Assembly (NCBI GenBank): GCA_045568635.1
Contig: JBJLAO010000001.1
Span: 124,001 to 188,000, forward strand
DNA from: MedAcidi-G1 sp000817085
Lineage (GTDB): Bacteria > Actinomycetota > Acidimicrobiia > Acidimicrobiales > MedAcidi-G1
Length of the DNA: 64,000 bases
Direction: 5' to 3'
Position 1 is the first letter of the stretch; each line of letters opens with the position of its first letter. This document shows positions 26,562 to 35,148 of this stretch, piece after piece. Position numbers and translations under genes: made by a program. The notes under the pieces are model-generated. The model made no database searches. It was not told the DNA's origin and worked only from the letters and a program-made list of their open reading frames with translations.

Positions 26562-27835
26562 ACGAAAACTTGTCAGATCGTGAAAGTCGGATTGCGTGGC
26601 GCCTAACGCAGTTAGTAATTCTGGCCTTTCTCGCAATTTTCGTTTTTTCAATAACTGATAACGATTCGGATGAGATTTCAATCGAACTACCAAATGCCGC
26701 TTTGGAGGACGAAACCGAATTAACAAACAACTTGCCAATTGCGACCGATGAAATGAAATTAACTACTTCTTCAACGATTCAAAATAAACAAGCTTCTAGA
26801 AGTTTTACCTTTATCGCTACTGGGGAGTTGCTGATACATGAATTTGTTGCAGATGCAGCTGACTCATACGGGTCGATCGGTTTTGATTTCTCACCCATGT
26901 TCAAAAGAGTCGCACCTATTATCAGCGGAGCTGATCTTGCTATCTGCCATCTGGAAACCCCATTATCAACAGATAACAGTGTTCTCGAATATTACCCGAC
27001 CTTTCAGGTTCCGTATGAACTTGCAGACGCAATCAAATTTGCGGGCTATGAAGGATGTTCAATCGCTTCTAATCATCTACTAGATAATGGAATAAAAGGA
27101 TTAGAGGCAACAATAGGCCACCTAGAGTCTTCTGGAATTAAAGCCACTGGGGGTTCTACGAAATCTGGTAACACTATGCCTTCTTTGTTTAATCCGGGAG
27201 GAATTTCAGTCGCCCATTTTTCCTACACAGACCTGATGAACTGTGATGTTGATGGAAGTTGCGGTGGTGCAATCCTCCCGATAGACCCTCCATGGCTAGT
27301 GAATCATCTTGAAGTCAAAAAAATTATTAATGATGCCGAAACTGCAGTTAGAGATGGTGCCGAGTTTGTGATCGTAAGTCTTCACTGGGGAAAAGCATAT
27401 TCATCAGAAATTTCTGCATCGCAAGAAGAAGTTATCAACAAACTTCTTTCTTCGGATTCAGTCGATTTGATAGTCGGACATGGAGCTCATGTGATCCAAC
27501 CTGTTTTAAGAATCTCTAATAAATACGCTGTAGCAGGTATAGGTAATTTTTTGTCTAACCAACCTGGTGATGAGCGAAGGCTTTGTTCACAGTGCCCGGA
27601 GTCCACTCAGGACGGAATGATTACATGGTTCAACATTTCTGAATTTCCAGACGGGAATATTAGTGTGACTGATGCCGGCTACGTTCCAACCTGGGTTGAT
27701 CGGTCTACCTACGAAATTGTCCCCATAGGAGTTAGCGAGCCTGATAATGTTGAACCGGCAGATATTAGGAGATCAGAAAATCGGACTAGTGGAGTGATTG
27801 GCGAAGATCTAAGAAGGTTGGTCTTCAGAAATTAA
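26558..27835 (+). CDS. CapA-family (poly-gamma-glutamate synthesis-type) metallophosphatase-like protein
   Basis: 425 residues with an N-terminal membrane anchor at about 14-30 (LTQLVILAFLAIFVFSI) and a Ser/Thr-rich linker. The domain matches CapA/PgsA: FIATGELLIHEFVADAA, DLAICHLETPLS, IASNHLLDNGIKGLEAT, VSLHWGKAYSSEIS, VDLIVGHGAHVIQPV and GIGNFLSNQPG. These are calcineurin-like phosphatase motifs of the CapA type (the first strand lacks the usual Asp: TGELL for TGDIM). In capsule producers CapA helps make or export poly-gamma-glutamate. It starts within the stop of the N-acyl-D-amino-acid deacylase gene; no capB/capC is seen. Confidence 0.88.
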   Translation: MNENLSDRESRIAWRLTQLVILAFLAIFVFSITDNDSDEISIELPNAALEDETELTNNLPIATDEMKLTTSSTIQNKQASRSFTFIATGELLIHEFVADAADSYGSIGFDFSPMFKRVAPIISGADLAICHLETPLSTDNSVLEYYPTFQVPYELADAIKFAGYEGCSIASNHLLDNGIKGLEATIGHLESSGIKATGGSTKSGNTMPSLFNPGGISVAHFSYTDLMNCDVDGSCGGAILPIDPPWLVNHLEVKKIINDAETAVRDGAEFVIVSLHWGKAYSSEISASQEEVINKLLSSDSVDLIVGHGAHVIQPVLRISNKYAVAGIGNFLSNQPGDERRLCSQCPESTQDGMITWFNISEFPDGNISVTDAGYVPTWVDRSTYEIVPIGVSEPDNVEPADIRRSENRTSGVIGEDLRRLVFRN

Positions 27836-27910
27836 CCATTAGTTGACATTTGGACAGGTAACTTGGAAGAAGCTGAAAAGAAACTCGCCCTTTCTAATAG
27901 GAGTAAACAA

Positions 27911-28993
27911 ATGAAAAGAGTCCACAACTTTAGCGCTGGACCATGCACTCTTCCTTTGGAAGTTTTAGAGGAGACACAAAGTGAGTTTCTCAATTTCGCT
28001 GGCAATGGAATGTCGATTATAGAAGACAGCCATCGTGGTTACTCTTATGAAAAAATCCAGCAGGACGCTTTAGCATCTTTCCGGAGACTGGCTGATGTGC
28101 CTGATGATTTCGCATTACTTTTCTTACAAGGTGGAGCAACCCTTCAGTTTGCCCAAACAGCTATGAACCTTCTAGCTGAAAGTGAAACCGCTGGGTACGT
28201 GAATACAGGCGTATGGGGGCAAAAAGCTCTAGAGGACGCCTCAAAGGTCGCAAATATTTATGAAGCTTGGAGCGGCGAAGATACTAGTTTCACCACAACG
28301 CCAAATAGAAATGAAATTGGACTTAAAGAAGATACTAAATGGCTTCATATCACAAGTAACGAGACGATTGGGGGTGTCCGCTTCAGACATTTACCCGACG
28401 TAGACATTCCTCTGGTAGCAGATATGAGCTCAGATTTTCTTAGCAGAAGTATTGATTGGGACAAATTTGATCTTGTATATGGGGGCGCCCAAAAGAACCT
28501 CGGGCCCGCTGGTCTCGTAATCGTAATTGTCCGACGTGAAAGTCTTGGAAAACACGGTCGGAACCTTCCCACTTATTTGGATTATCAATTTCACGATGAA
28601 AACGACTCATTGGGAAACACCCCACCTATGTTCCCAATTTATGTAATGGGAAAAGTTTTAGGCTGGATGGAAAAAAATGGTGGTTTAGAGGAATTTGAAA
28701 GACGTGCTGAAATACGATCCAGTCTTCTTTATGAAGTGATCGATAATAGCGACGGCTGGTATTCGTCACCTGTTGCAACTGACAGCAGGTCTCTAATGAA
28801 CATAATTTTTCATCTTCCTGATGAAACACTTGAAAGCCGCTTTCTGGAAGAAGCTACGGCTCTCGACTTAATAAACCTCAAAGGCCACCGGAGCGTGGGG
28901 GGTGTTAGAACAAGTCTCTACAACGCTATGCCTGTTGAGAGTGTTGAAATATTGACAAATTTCATGAAAGACTTCTTGAAAACTAATGGGTGA
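27911..28993 (+). CDS. serC: phosphoserine aminotransferase
   Basis: 360 residues from the ATG at 27911, which has AGGAG 7 nt upstream; starting at 27863 would add 16 residues outside the fold. Family start: HNFSAGPCTLPLEVLEE; FLQGGATLQFAQTAMNL binds PLP phosphate; the PLP Lys is in LVYGGAQKNLGPAG; and GHRSVGGVRTSLYNAMP closes the fold. SerC converts 3-phosphohydroxypyruvate to phosphoserine and may also act in pyridoxine synthesis. It stands alone, with no serA or serB in the window. Confidence 0.96.
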   Translation: MKRVHNFSAGPCTLPLEVLEETQSEFLNFAGNGMSIIEDSHRGYSYEKIQQDALASFRRLADVPDDFALLFLQGGATLQFAQTAMNLLAESETAGYVNTGVWGQKALEDASKVANIYEAWSGEDTSFTTTPNRNEIGLKEDTKWLHITSNETIGGVRFRHLPDVDIPLVADMSSDFLSRSIDWDKFDLVYGGAQKNLGPAGLVIVIVRRESLGKHGRNLPTYLDYQFHDENDSLGNTPPMFPIYVMGKVLGWMEKNGGLEEFERRAEIRSSLLYEVIDNSDGWYSSPVATDSRSLMNIIFHLPDETLESRFLEEATALDLINLKGHRSVGGVRTSLYNAMPVESVEILTNFMKDFLKTNG

Positions 28994-29125
28994 TTCTTAC
29001 TTCTGCAAGAACCTTAAAAGGTCATTTCGTCGTTTTATACTATGGAACTAAAGCAACACTTCGGCCACAGACAACAAATCTATACGCACGATGAGATCTG
29101 AGAATGGGCCAAAGGTAGGTTTGAT

Positions 29126-30013
29126 TCATAAATTTAGATCCCATGGGATTTTAGTTTCAATACCTGCATCCTCGCAAGGGTCGTGTCTCTCTGGATGTGT
29201 GTCTGCAAGCATCTGATTAAATTCCTGCGATGTCACGTGACAGAGGAGATACAGGCCTGATTCTTCTAAAAACTTCATGACGTCATGATGGATGTCTCTG
29301 CCATTTGAATTTTTTGCCAGCTCAAAAATTCCATCTCTTCCGTAATAATTATCTCTGGGGGTTGCACCGTCTGTAAAGGTCGTTTCCTTGATTTCTCTTT
29401 CCTTAAGAGGCTCTACGTACATGTCCCAATTCTCTTTATTTAAATTTTCAACTTTGTACATAAGCTGATTTCTTATTCCAAACATCGTCGCCATTACCCG
29501 GTGGAATGCTTTCTCGTCTTCACTTAATACTGCCTGAGCTTTCTGAGACATTTGATCCCCATCAAATGCAGGTGTACCTCTTGCTATGAGCATCTCCCCT
29601 TGTGAATTAACAGCAACTGCTTCCTCAATCGAAAACAGTTCCAAACCTTCAATATTAACAACAGTCCTACTTCGAGGTTTTAAGTAATTCTGATGAGGCT
29701 GTCCTGTGAAAATACAAAACCCTTGATCATTGATATTACAGGAATACCTATCAGCCGGCTTTTTGTTGGGTTTTGTGGTTTTTAAGGAATCAGACTGAAC
29801 GGTTGTAGTTGGAACCACAGTCGTAGTGCTCGGAGACACAGTAGTTGTCGTAGCCAAAACAGCAGTTGTGGTTGTGGTTGTGGTTGTGGTTGTGGTTGTG
29901 GTTGTGGTTGTGGTTGTGGTTGTGGTTGTTGTGGTTGGATTAGATATCCCAGATGACCCTCCGCAAGCCGAAGCGCAGAATGTAAGAAAAAGTAAAAACA
30001 AAATTCTTTTCAC
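29126..30013 (-). CDS. Thr-rich lipoprotein of unknown function
   Basis: 295 residues from a GTG at 30013, with AGGAG 7 nt upstream. The start at 30079 would run through tRNA-Val and is rejected. A signal peptide ends in the lipobox-like CASAC followed by GGSSG. A poly-Thr tract from (GTTGTG)n hexamers and VVPTTTV repeats makes a spacer. The ~200-residue globular part has four Cys in the pattern YSCNINDQGFCIF, LLCHV and DPCED, which could make two disulfides, and HHDVMKFLEESG near the end. I do not recognise the fold. It is probably surface-exposed on the Thr stalk. Confidence 0.75.
   Translation of the reverse strand: MKRILFLLFLTFCASACGGSSGISNPTTTTTTTTTTTTTTTTTTTTTTTTAVLATTTTVSPSTTTVVPTTTVQSDSLKTTKPNKKPADRYSCNINDQGFCIFTGQPHQNYLKPRSRTVVNIEGLELFSIEEAVAVNSQGEMLIARGTPAFDGDQMSQKAQAVLSEDEKAFHRVMATMFGIRNQLMYKVENLNKENWDMYVEPLKEREIKETTFTDGATPRDNYYGRDGIFELAKNSNGRDIHHDVMKFLEESGLYLLCHVTSQEFNQMLADTHPERHDPCEDAGIETKIPWDLNL
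29865..29924. repeat. (GTTGTG)10 hexanucleotide microsatellite
   Basis: Ten perfect GTTGTG units on the plus strand code for poly-Thr on the minus strand in the lipoprotein above. Gain or loss of a unit adds or removes two Thr without changing frame. Confidence 0.92.
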
Positions 30014-30037
30014 AGTTAAACTCCTGATTTTGTTTTG

Positions 30038-30111
30038 TGGGCCGTGAGGGATTTGAACCCCCGACCCCCTGCGCGTCATGCAGGTGCTCTAGCCAACTGA
30101 GCTAACGGCCC
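30038..30111 (-). tRNA. tRNA-Val (anticodon GAC)
   Basis: A 74-nt cloverleaf: acceptor GGGCCGT pairs with ACGGCCC (7 bp), D-arm GCTC/GAGC, anticodon stem CCTGC/GCAGG with loop ATGACGC giving GAC, T-arm with GGTTCAAATCC. The discriminator is A and no CCA is encoded. It sits just upstream of the Thr-rich lipoprotein gene, on the same strand. Confidence 0.93.
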
Positions 30112-30157
30112 CAACAGCGAGCATCGTAGCAGTGACTTCTACTCAGGACACGGGAAG

Positions 30158-30733
30158 CTAAATTTTATGTCTAAACTTCCAATTTTGCTTATCTAACACG
30201 CTCGGCAAAATCATTAAAATCCCTCCAGCAAGCACAGTTGGAAGACCAACTCCCACTGATTTTTCGACTTCTGCAACTGGTTGATAGCTACTCACTTCAG
30301 ACATCTCAATTGAAGCCACAATCAATAACACTGTTCCAAAAAAGATGAATAAAACATTTACCAACAGGCTTCTACTGCCATTCCAAACTGGACCTGTTAC
30401 ACCCGCAGCCAACGTCCCAATGATCAAAACTATCCAAGCGGAACCTCCTTGATCCCAGCCAATCAGGTTGCTTCGATATTGATTTTCACTTATTTCGATC
30501 CAAGGTAGAAATGTTCCTATAATCGACACCACTACACCAGCTGAAAGAACTAGCGCAGCCATCCAATTACCGGCGGGTCTTTCGCGTCCAGTCGTAACGT
30601 CAACATCATCTACGCCTATTGGGTTTGGATCTTCGCCAGATCTAACTGCTTTGATACCCAATGGCGGCGTGTGCGGCAAAGAGGAACCAACTTCTTCCCC
30701 TACGTCTTCAAGACTTTCTTCCTCTTCAGACAT
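30158..30733 (-). CDS. four-helix membrane protein of unknown function
   Basis: 191 residues. The first 50 are acidic and presumably cytoplasmic (SEEEESLEDVGEE). Four hydrophobic segments follow: ALVLSAGVVVSIIGTFLPWI, WIVLIIGTLAAGVTGPVW, LLVNVLFIFFGTVLLIVAS and a last VLAGGILMILPSVL. The pattern of a four-TM protein with a conserved FLPWI at the end of the first helix is common among small actinobacterial membrane proteins. No catalytic motif is seen. It lies between tRNA-Cys and tRNA-Val on the same strand. Confidence 0.7.
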   Translation of the reverse strand: MSEEEESLEDVGEEVGSSLPHTPPLGIKAVRSGEDPNPIGVDDVDVTTGRERPAGNWMAALVLSAGVVVSIIGTFLPWIEISENQYRSNLIGWDQGGSAWIVLIIGTLAAGVTGPVWNGSRSLLVNVLFIFFGTVLLIVASIEMSEVSSYQPVAEVEKSVGVGLPTVLAGGILMILPSVLDKQNWKFRHKI

Positions 30734-30784
30734 GCCAAACCTCTAGACGGCTAATAAACCCATTAACCGTAAAATTATAACGCG

Positions 30785-30859
30785 AGCACCAGGCGGGATT
30801 TGAACCCGCGACTTTACGGCTTTGCAGACCGTTCCCTTAGGCCGCTCGGGCACTGGTGC
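30785..30859 (-). tRNA. tRNA-Cys (anticodon GCA)
   Basis: A 75-nt cloverleaf: acceptor GCACCAG pairs with CTGGTGC and the discriminator is U, as expected for tRNA-Cys. The anticodon loop CTGCAAA gives GCA; the T-stem GCGGG/CCCGC is perfect. Too short and with the wrong anticodon to be tRNA-Sec. Confidence 0.93.
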
Positions 30860-30971
30860 CTAACCTTAATATAAAGGCAGTGAGGTAATGGTACAGCGAT
30901 GTTAGTGATCAAAACCCAATATCTTTGAGCTTTATCTTCAAGATTTAAAAGAATGGAAAGAATCTTAACAA

Positions 30972-31475
30972 CTATTGCTTTGACCGTCTGGAGTCAATAA
31001 CACCCGTATTAAAACCGGCTAAATGTAAACCCCCGTGAAATCTAGCATGTTCAATTTTTATACATTTATCCATTACTAATTCAAGCCCTGCTGCTAAAGC
31101 TATTTCAGCTGCCTCGACGCTCCACAGTCCCAATTGGATCCAAAGAGAAGACGCCTCAATCGCTACGGCTTCTTTAGCGACTTCAGGCAAATCTTCAGGT
31201 TTACGAAAAACATCTACCATGTCGGGAACTACTGGAAGATCAGAAAGACTCTTATAACAAGGCTTGCCAAGTATCTCATCCTCGACTGGATTGACGAAAA
31301 AAATCTCAAAATTAGCACTCGAACTGAGAAGATAGGTGGCTACAAAATTACTTGGTCTGGATTTTTTTGCAGATACACCTACCATCGCTATAGTTTCAGT
31401 TCTGTTCAGGAGTGCGAGCCTCTCTTTAGCACTTGGTTCATCCCAGCCTTCAACTGTTTTCTTTTGAACTGACAT
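30972..31475 (-). CDS. CoA-binding domain protein (YccU type)
   Basis: 167 residues. It matches the small Rossmann-like CoA-binding family: TIAMVGVSAKKSRPSNFVATYLL, FFVNPVEDEILGKPCYKSLSDLP, VDVFRKPEDLPEVAKEA, SLWIQLGLWSVEAAEIA and the C-terminal ECIKIEH-like VMDKCIKIEHARFHG. The biochemical role of the family is poorly known; some homologues are linked to redox or acyl-CoA sensing. It shares one base with the end of metY (TGATG), so the two are translationally coupled. Confidence 0.92.
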   Translation of the reverse strand: MSVQKKTVEGWDEPSAKERLALLNRTETIAMVGVSAKKSRPSNFVATYLLSSSANFEIFFVNPVEDEILGKPCYKSLSDLPVVPDMVDVFRKPEDLPEVAKEAVAIEASSLWIQLGLWSVEAAEIALAAGLELVMDKCIKIEHARFHGGLHLAGFNTGVIDSRRSKQ

Positions 31476-32761
31476 CAGGAAGACGCCTTCTCTAAGGCCT
31501 GATCAAGATCCCATAAAATATCGTCGGAATCTTCTAACCCCACTGAAAGTCGAACCATGTCAGCGCTAACCCCTCCGGAAGCGAGATCTTCATCTGAAAG
31601 TTGTTGATGTGTTGTAGATGCAGGATGGATTACAAGACTTCGCACATCTCCCACGTTCGCTAGGTGACTTATCAATTGCAAAGAATCAATAAATTTTGCG
31701 CCAGCTTCTCGACCGCCCTTAACTCCGAAAGTGAAAATCGCTCCAGGGCCTTTGGGCATATATTTATTAGCAAGTTCATAATGTGGAGAGGATTCAAGCC
31801 CTGCATAGTTAACCCAACTTACTTCTGAGTGACTTTGAAGAAATGAAGCAACAGCCTTAGCATTTGCCACATGCCCATCCATACGGAATGGGAGAGTTTC
31901 TAGCCCTTGTATTAATAAAAAAGCGTTCATCGGAGCCAAAGAAGCTCCTAAGTCGCGCAATTGTTCTGATCGTAACTTTGTACAAAATGCATACTCTCCA
32001 AAATTCTCCCAATATCTGAGTCCGTTATAGGTTGCAACTGGCTCTGTCATTTCTGGAAATCTGCCGTTTCCCCAGTTAAAACGACCAGACTCGGTCACAA
32101 CGCCTCCTATAGAGTTTCCATGACCTCCAATAAATTTGGTTGCAGAGTGTAAAACTATGTCTGCTCCAAAGTCAATGGGTCTACAAAGATAGGGAGTAGC
32201 AAAAGTAGCGTCTATAACAAGTGGTATGTCATGTGAATGGGCCACTGATGCTAAAACAGAGACATCTGCTATCGAGCCAGATGGATTTCCAACAATTTCG
32301 GTATATAAAAACTTTGTGGTCTCATCTATCACTGCATCAAAAGACTCCGGTTCATCACCTTCTACAAAACGTGCTTCAATTCCGAATTTTCCTAATGAAA
32401 CATCAAACATGGTGTGAGTGCCTCCGTAAATAGCTGAAGAGGTCACAAAACTATCGCCCGAACTCGCAAGTGCTGCGGCTGTCAGAAATTCTGCTGACAT
32501 GCCAGAGGAGGTTGCTACTGACCCGATACCACCTTCAAGACTCGCCATTCTTTCTTCAAAAGCATTGACCGTAGGATTTGAGATACGCGTGTAAATCGAG
32601 CCAAATTTTTGTAGTGCAAACATGTCAGCCGCATCTCTAGTGTCTTCGAATACGAAACTAGTTGTTTGATAGACAGGAACGTTACGAGCCCCGGTTGCGG
32701 CATCCGGTCCACCACCCGCATGTATAGCTCTTGTTTTAAATCCCCATTCTCGATCATTCAT
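31475..32761 (-). CDS. metY: O-acetylhomoserine sulfhydrylase
   Basis: 428 residues, a PLP enzyme of Cys/Met metabolism making homocysteine from O-acetylhomoserine and sulfide. Motifs: TRAIHAGGGPDAATGARNVPVYQTTSF at the start, YTRISNPTVNAFEERMA, SGMSAEFLTAAAL, PLVIDATFATPYL and the PLP Lys in DIVLHSATKFIGGHG. The C-terminus RLSVGLEDSDDILWDLDQAL is typical. It completes the direct sulfhydrylation route with metX (50435-51667), located 18 kb away. No SAM riboswitch is seen upstream of this gene. Confidence 0.95.
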   Translation of the reverse strand: MNDREWGFKTRAIHAGGGPDAATGARNVPVYQTTSFVFEDTRDAADMFALQKFGSIYTRISNPTVNAFEERMASLEGGIGSVATSSGMSAEFLTAAALASSGDSFVTSSAIYGGTHTMFDVSLGKFGIEARFVEGDEPESFDAVIDETTKFLYTEIVGNPSGSIADVSVLASVAHSHDIPLVIDATFATPYLCRPIDFGADIVLHSATKFIGGHGNSIGGVVTESGRFNWGNGRFPEMTEPVATYNGLRYWENFGEYAFCTKLRSEQLRDLGASLAPMNAFLLIQGLETLPFRMDGHVANAKAVASFLQSHSEVSWVNYAGLESSPHYELANKYMPKGPGAIFTFGVKGGREAGAKFIDSLQLISHLANVGDVRSLVIHPASTTHQQLSDEDLASGGVSADMVRLSVGLEDSDDILWDLDQALEKASS

Positions 32762-32821
32762 ATTTCAAGTTTAAGTGATGTTTTTCGCGTTGAAATCTTT
32801 TTGCTGCTTTAGAAGTAAATG

Positions 32822-33274
32822 TTAGGAAATTCGCCCTATACCCGGCGCATCTGGTCTGGGTGGCGTCGCCGCCATTGTTAGAAATTTACGATACGAGATA
32901 CGCCAACCTTCATCTGTCTTTAACCACCGGTCGTGATATTGACCTCGGACTTCATAATCATCCTCAGGCCCAGAAGGCTTTCTGTGCCATGCCTGCACGT
33001 ACGAAACTGAGTTAGCCGTTTCTGGACTGTCAAAATTTATCTCTATATTTGAAAGCGTATGGCAAGTCGCTGTATATCTAGTCAAAGCTTTTTTAAGCAT
33101 TTCCAAAATTACATCTCTGCCTACGAGTTCGGTTCCCCCGTAGTAATCAGCCACTGCATCGATTGTGAAACACTCAACTTGCTTTTCTGGAAGATTCAAA
33201 TCAACAAATCTGCAGTAGGAATGCATTACGTCAATAATTTCTTGGTGATCGAAAAGTTTTTGTACTTCACTCAT
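32822..33274 (-). CDS. SnoaL/NTF2-like protein
   Basis: 150 residues from the ATG at 33274, where CAGGAG lies 6-8 nt upstream; the in-frame start at 33289 is inside that ribosome site. The fold is a cone-shaped NTF2-like domain: EIIDVMHSYCRFVD, GRDVILEMLKKAL, TATCHTLSNIEINFD, GQYHDRWLKTDEGWRISYRKF. Members include ketosteroid isomerases, small hydroxylases and dioxygenase beta subunits. It is divergent to the Rieske oxygenase gene 121 nt away, so it could serve that pathway, but no beta-subunit function can be shown. Confidence 0.85.
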   Translation of the reverse strand: MSEVQKLFDHQEIIDVMHSYCRFVDLNLPEKQVECFTIDAVADYYGGTELVGRDVILEMLKKALTRYTATCHTLSNIEINFDSPETANSVSYVQAWHRKPSGPEDDYEVRGQYHDRWLKTDEGWRISYRKFLTMAATPPRPDAPGIGRIS

Positions 33275-33395
33275 TTTTAACTCCTGCAACTGAAAATCAG
33301 TAATAATTAACCCTAACTGAGTAAACAGAACCTAGTACTTAGGCCTAGAGTATTCTTAACTTTATTGTTTTTATAATTAACAGGAGGGGGGCTTA

Positions 33396-34745
33396 ATGAC
33401 TAATCTTGAGACAAACGAACAACCTGTAGGCATCTCTCGAGAAAAGGCCTCTGAACCTACGCTAGGCCAAGACCCTATAGACGGATTTCGCTACAACTCA
33501 GCTGATTTTGCAGCACTTGAATGGGAACAAATGTGGACTAAAGTTTGGCTTGTAGCAGGTCGTATTGATCAACTCACTAATTCTGGAGACTACATCACTG
33601 TCCCCATAGGTTCTGAATCCATTCTCTGTTCTATGGGTTCAGATAATAAAATTCGTGCTTTTTATAACGTTTGTCAGCACAGAGGAAATCAATTAGTTCC
33701 AGCGGAAACCGGCTCTTTAAACGGTGGGGATTTTACTTGCGCATACCATGGGTGGCGTTTCGATGCTGACGGGACTTTAGTGTGGGTTCATTGCGAAGAA
33801 GACTTCCCTCAAGGAAGCCCATGTGGAAAAAGAAACCTAATAGAAGTTTCTTGTGACACTTGGGGTGGATTTATTTGGATAAACATGGACCCAGAATGTA
33901 AAAGCTTGCTTGATTATTTAAGTCCAATTGCGGAACATCTTGATTGTTATCGCATGGAGCAAATGAAACGTACCCACTGGGTAACTTTGGAAGGCGACTT
34001 TAATTGGAAAGTAGTTCAAGACAATTTTAACGAAAGTTATCACCTGCCTTTCGTCCATCCTCAGACTTTAACCACAATGAATGAGCACTATTCGGCATGT
34101 CAATTTGATATGTATCCTATGGGACACTGCAGGATGATGATGCCGGGCGGAGGGCCAGGACCCCAATACAAAGGTTCATACGAAAAAACTTTTCAGGGGC
34201 TTAAGGAAGACTTTGCATTCTGGGATTTTGATCCTTCACCGTTTAAAGATGACTTAAGTGCCCTTCGTATAGCCATGCAAAAACACAAACGCCTACTAGG
34301 CGCTGAGAAAGGTTATGACTTCTCATTGTATTCTGATGAACAACTGACCGATCACTATCATTACACAGCATTTCCAAATGTTTCATTCAGCATGAAACCT
34401 GATGGATGTATTTTCTTAATGGCGTACCCGCATCCTGAAAATCCAAGAAAATGTTTTTTTAATATGTGGTACCTAACCAAATTTCCGGAAGGGGCGACAG
34501 AGTACTACTCAAATTCGATGCGCGACTGGGTTTCTATAGATCAGCAAGTGGAACATGAAACCGGGTTAGCCGGAGAGATATCTTGTGGCCATGGAATTGA
34601 TCAGGACGTTGCAATATGGTCATCTCAACAAAAGGGATTGAGCTCAAGAGGCTACAGGGGTGAATATATGCCTTATCAGGAAAGACGGATACGGTTTTTC
34701 CATGAGAATATTGACCGTTACTTATCATCAAGTCTTGATCATTAA
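33396..34745 (+). CDS. Rieske aromatic-ring-hydroxylating oxygenase, alpha subunit
   Basis: 449 residues, preceded by a very strong ribosome site (GGAGGGGGG). The Rieske [2Fe-2S] domain has C-x-H in NVCQHRGNQ and C-x2-H in CAYHGW, at about residues 92-117. The catalytic domain has the mononuclear-iron motif NFNESYHLPFVHP (H-x4-H). Such enzymes add one or two oxygen atoms to rings or demethylate. The Rieske ferredoxin gene follows 21 nt downstream; a reductase is not seen. The substrate is not predictable from sequence; the neighbours (SDR, MFS) suggest an aromatic or alicyclic compound. Confidence 0.94.
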   Translation: MTNLETNEQPVGISREKASEPTLGQDPIDGFRYNSADFAALEWEQMWTKVWLVAGRIDQLTNSGDYITVPIGSESILCSMGSDNKIRAFYNVCQHRGNQLVPAETGSLNGGDFTCAYHGWRFDADGTLVWVHCEEDFPQGSPCGKRNLIEVSCDTWGGFIWINMDPECKSLLDYLSPIAEHLDCYRMEQMKRTHWVTLEGDFNWKVVQDNFNESYHLPFVHPQTLTTMNEHYSACQFDMYPMGHCRMMMPGGGPGPQYKGSYEKTFQGLKEDFAFWDFDPSPFKDDLSALRIAMQKHKRLLGAEKGYDFSLYSDEQLTDHYHYTAFPNVSFSMKPDGCIFLMAYPHPENPRKCFFNMWYLTKFPEGATEYYSNSMRDWVSIDQQVEHETGLAGEISCGHGIDQDVAIWSSQQKGLSSRGYRGEYMPYQERRIRFFHENIDRYLSSSLDH

Positions 34746-34766
34746 CAATCAGGTAAGGAATTAGAT

Positions 34767-35138
34767 GTGAATGAATCAAATGAACACAACCTTGGTGATT
34801 TCTCTAATTTAGAAAACGGGGAGTTGCTTTCTTGTGAAGTGGGAAACCTGGAAATACTTCTTTGCCGAGTGGAAGGAAAAATCTATGCCATTGAAGATAA
34901 CTGCAGTCACGCTGACACTCCTCTAAGCGAAGGAAGGCTCTCAGGCTTTCAGATAAACTGCCCCTTGCATGGAGCCAGTTTCGATGTTCGAAACGGCGCT
35001 CACAGCGGACCTCCGGCCTATACAGGTGTTCGTTGTTTCGAAACATCTGAGACAGATTCAGGCGTAACCGTGAAAATTGAAAACGAAAATTCTGAACCAG
35101 AAGATGGCCCACAAACTGGTTTTTTTCAAACTCGTTAA
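34767..35138 (+). CDS. Rieske-type ferredoxin
   Basis: 123 residues from a GTG. The two Rieske cluster motifs are CSHADTPLSEG (C-x-H) and CPLHGASFD (C-x2-H) at about residues 46-73. It is a small one-domain electron carrier, expected to supply electrons to the adjacent oxygenase. It lies 21 nt after the alpha-subunit gene and probably shares its transcript. The C-terminal tail (SEPEDGPQTGFFQTR) is longer than usual. Confidence 0.93.
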   Translation: MNESNEHNLGDFSNLENGELLSCEVGNLEILLCRVEGKIYAIEDNCSHADTPLSEGRLSGFQINCPLHGASFDVRNGAHSGPPAYTGVRCFETSETDSGVTVKIENENSEPEDGPQTGFFQTR

Positions 35139-35148
35139 TAACTTTTTA

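Noticed and set aside
28994..29125. Small RNA or gene after serC
   Set aside because: No start with ribosome site, no stable hairpin and no RNA motif was seen.
29826..30047. Poly-valine plus-strand frame
   Set aside because: Shadow of the Thr-coding hexamer repeat on the other strand.
30785..30859. tRNA-Sec for the selenoprotein candidate
   Set aside because: Anticodon is GCA and the length is 75 nt with a short variable arm, so it is tRNA-Cys.
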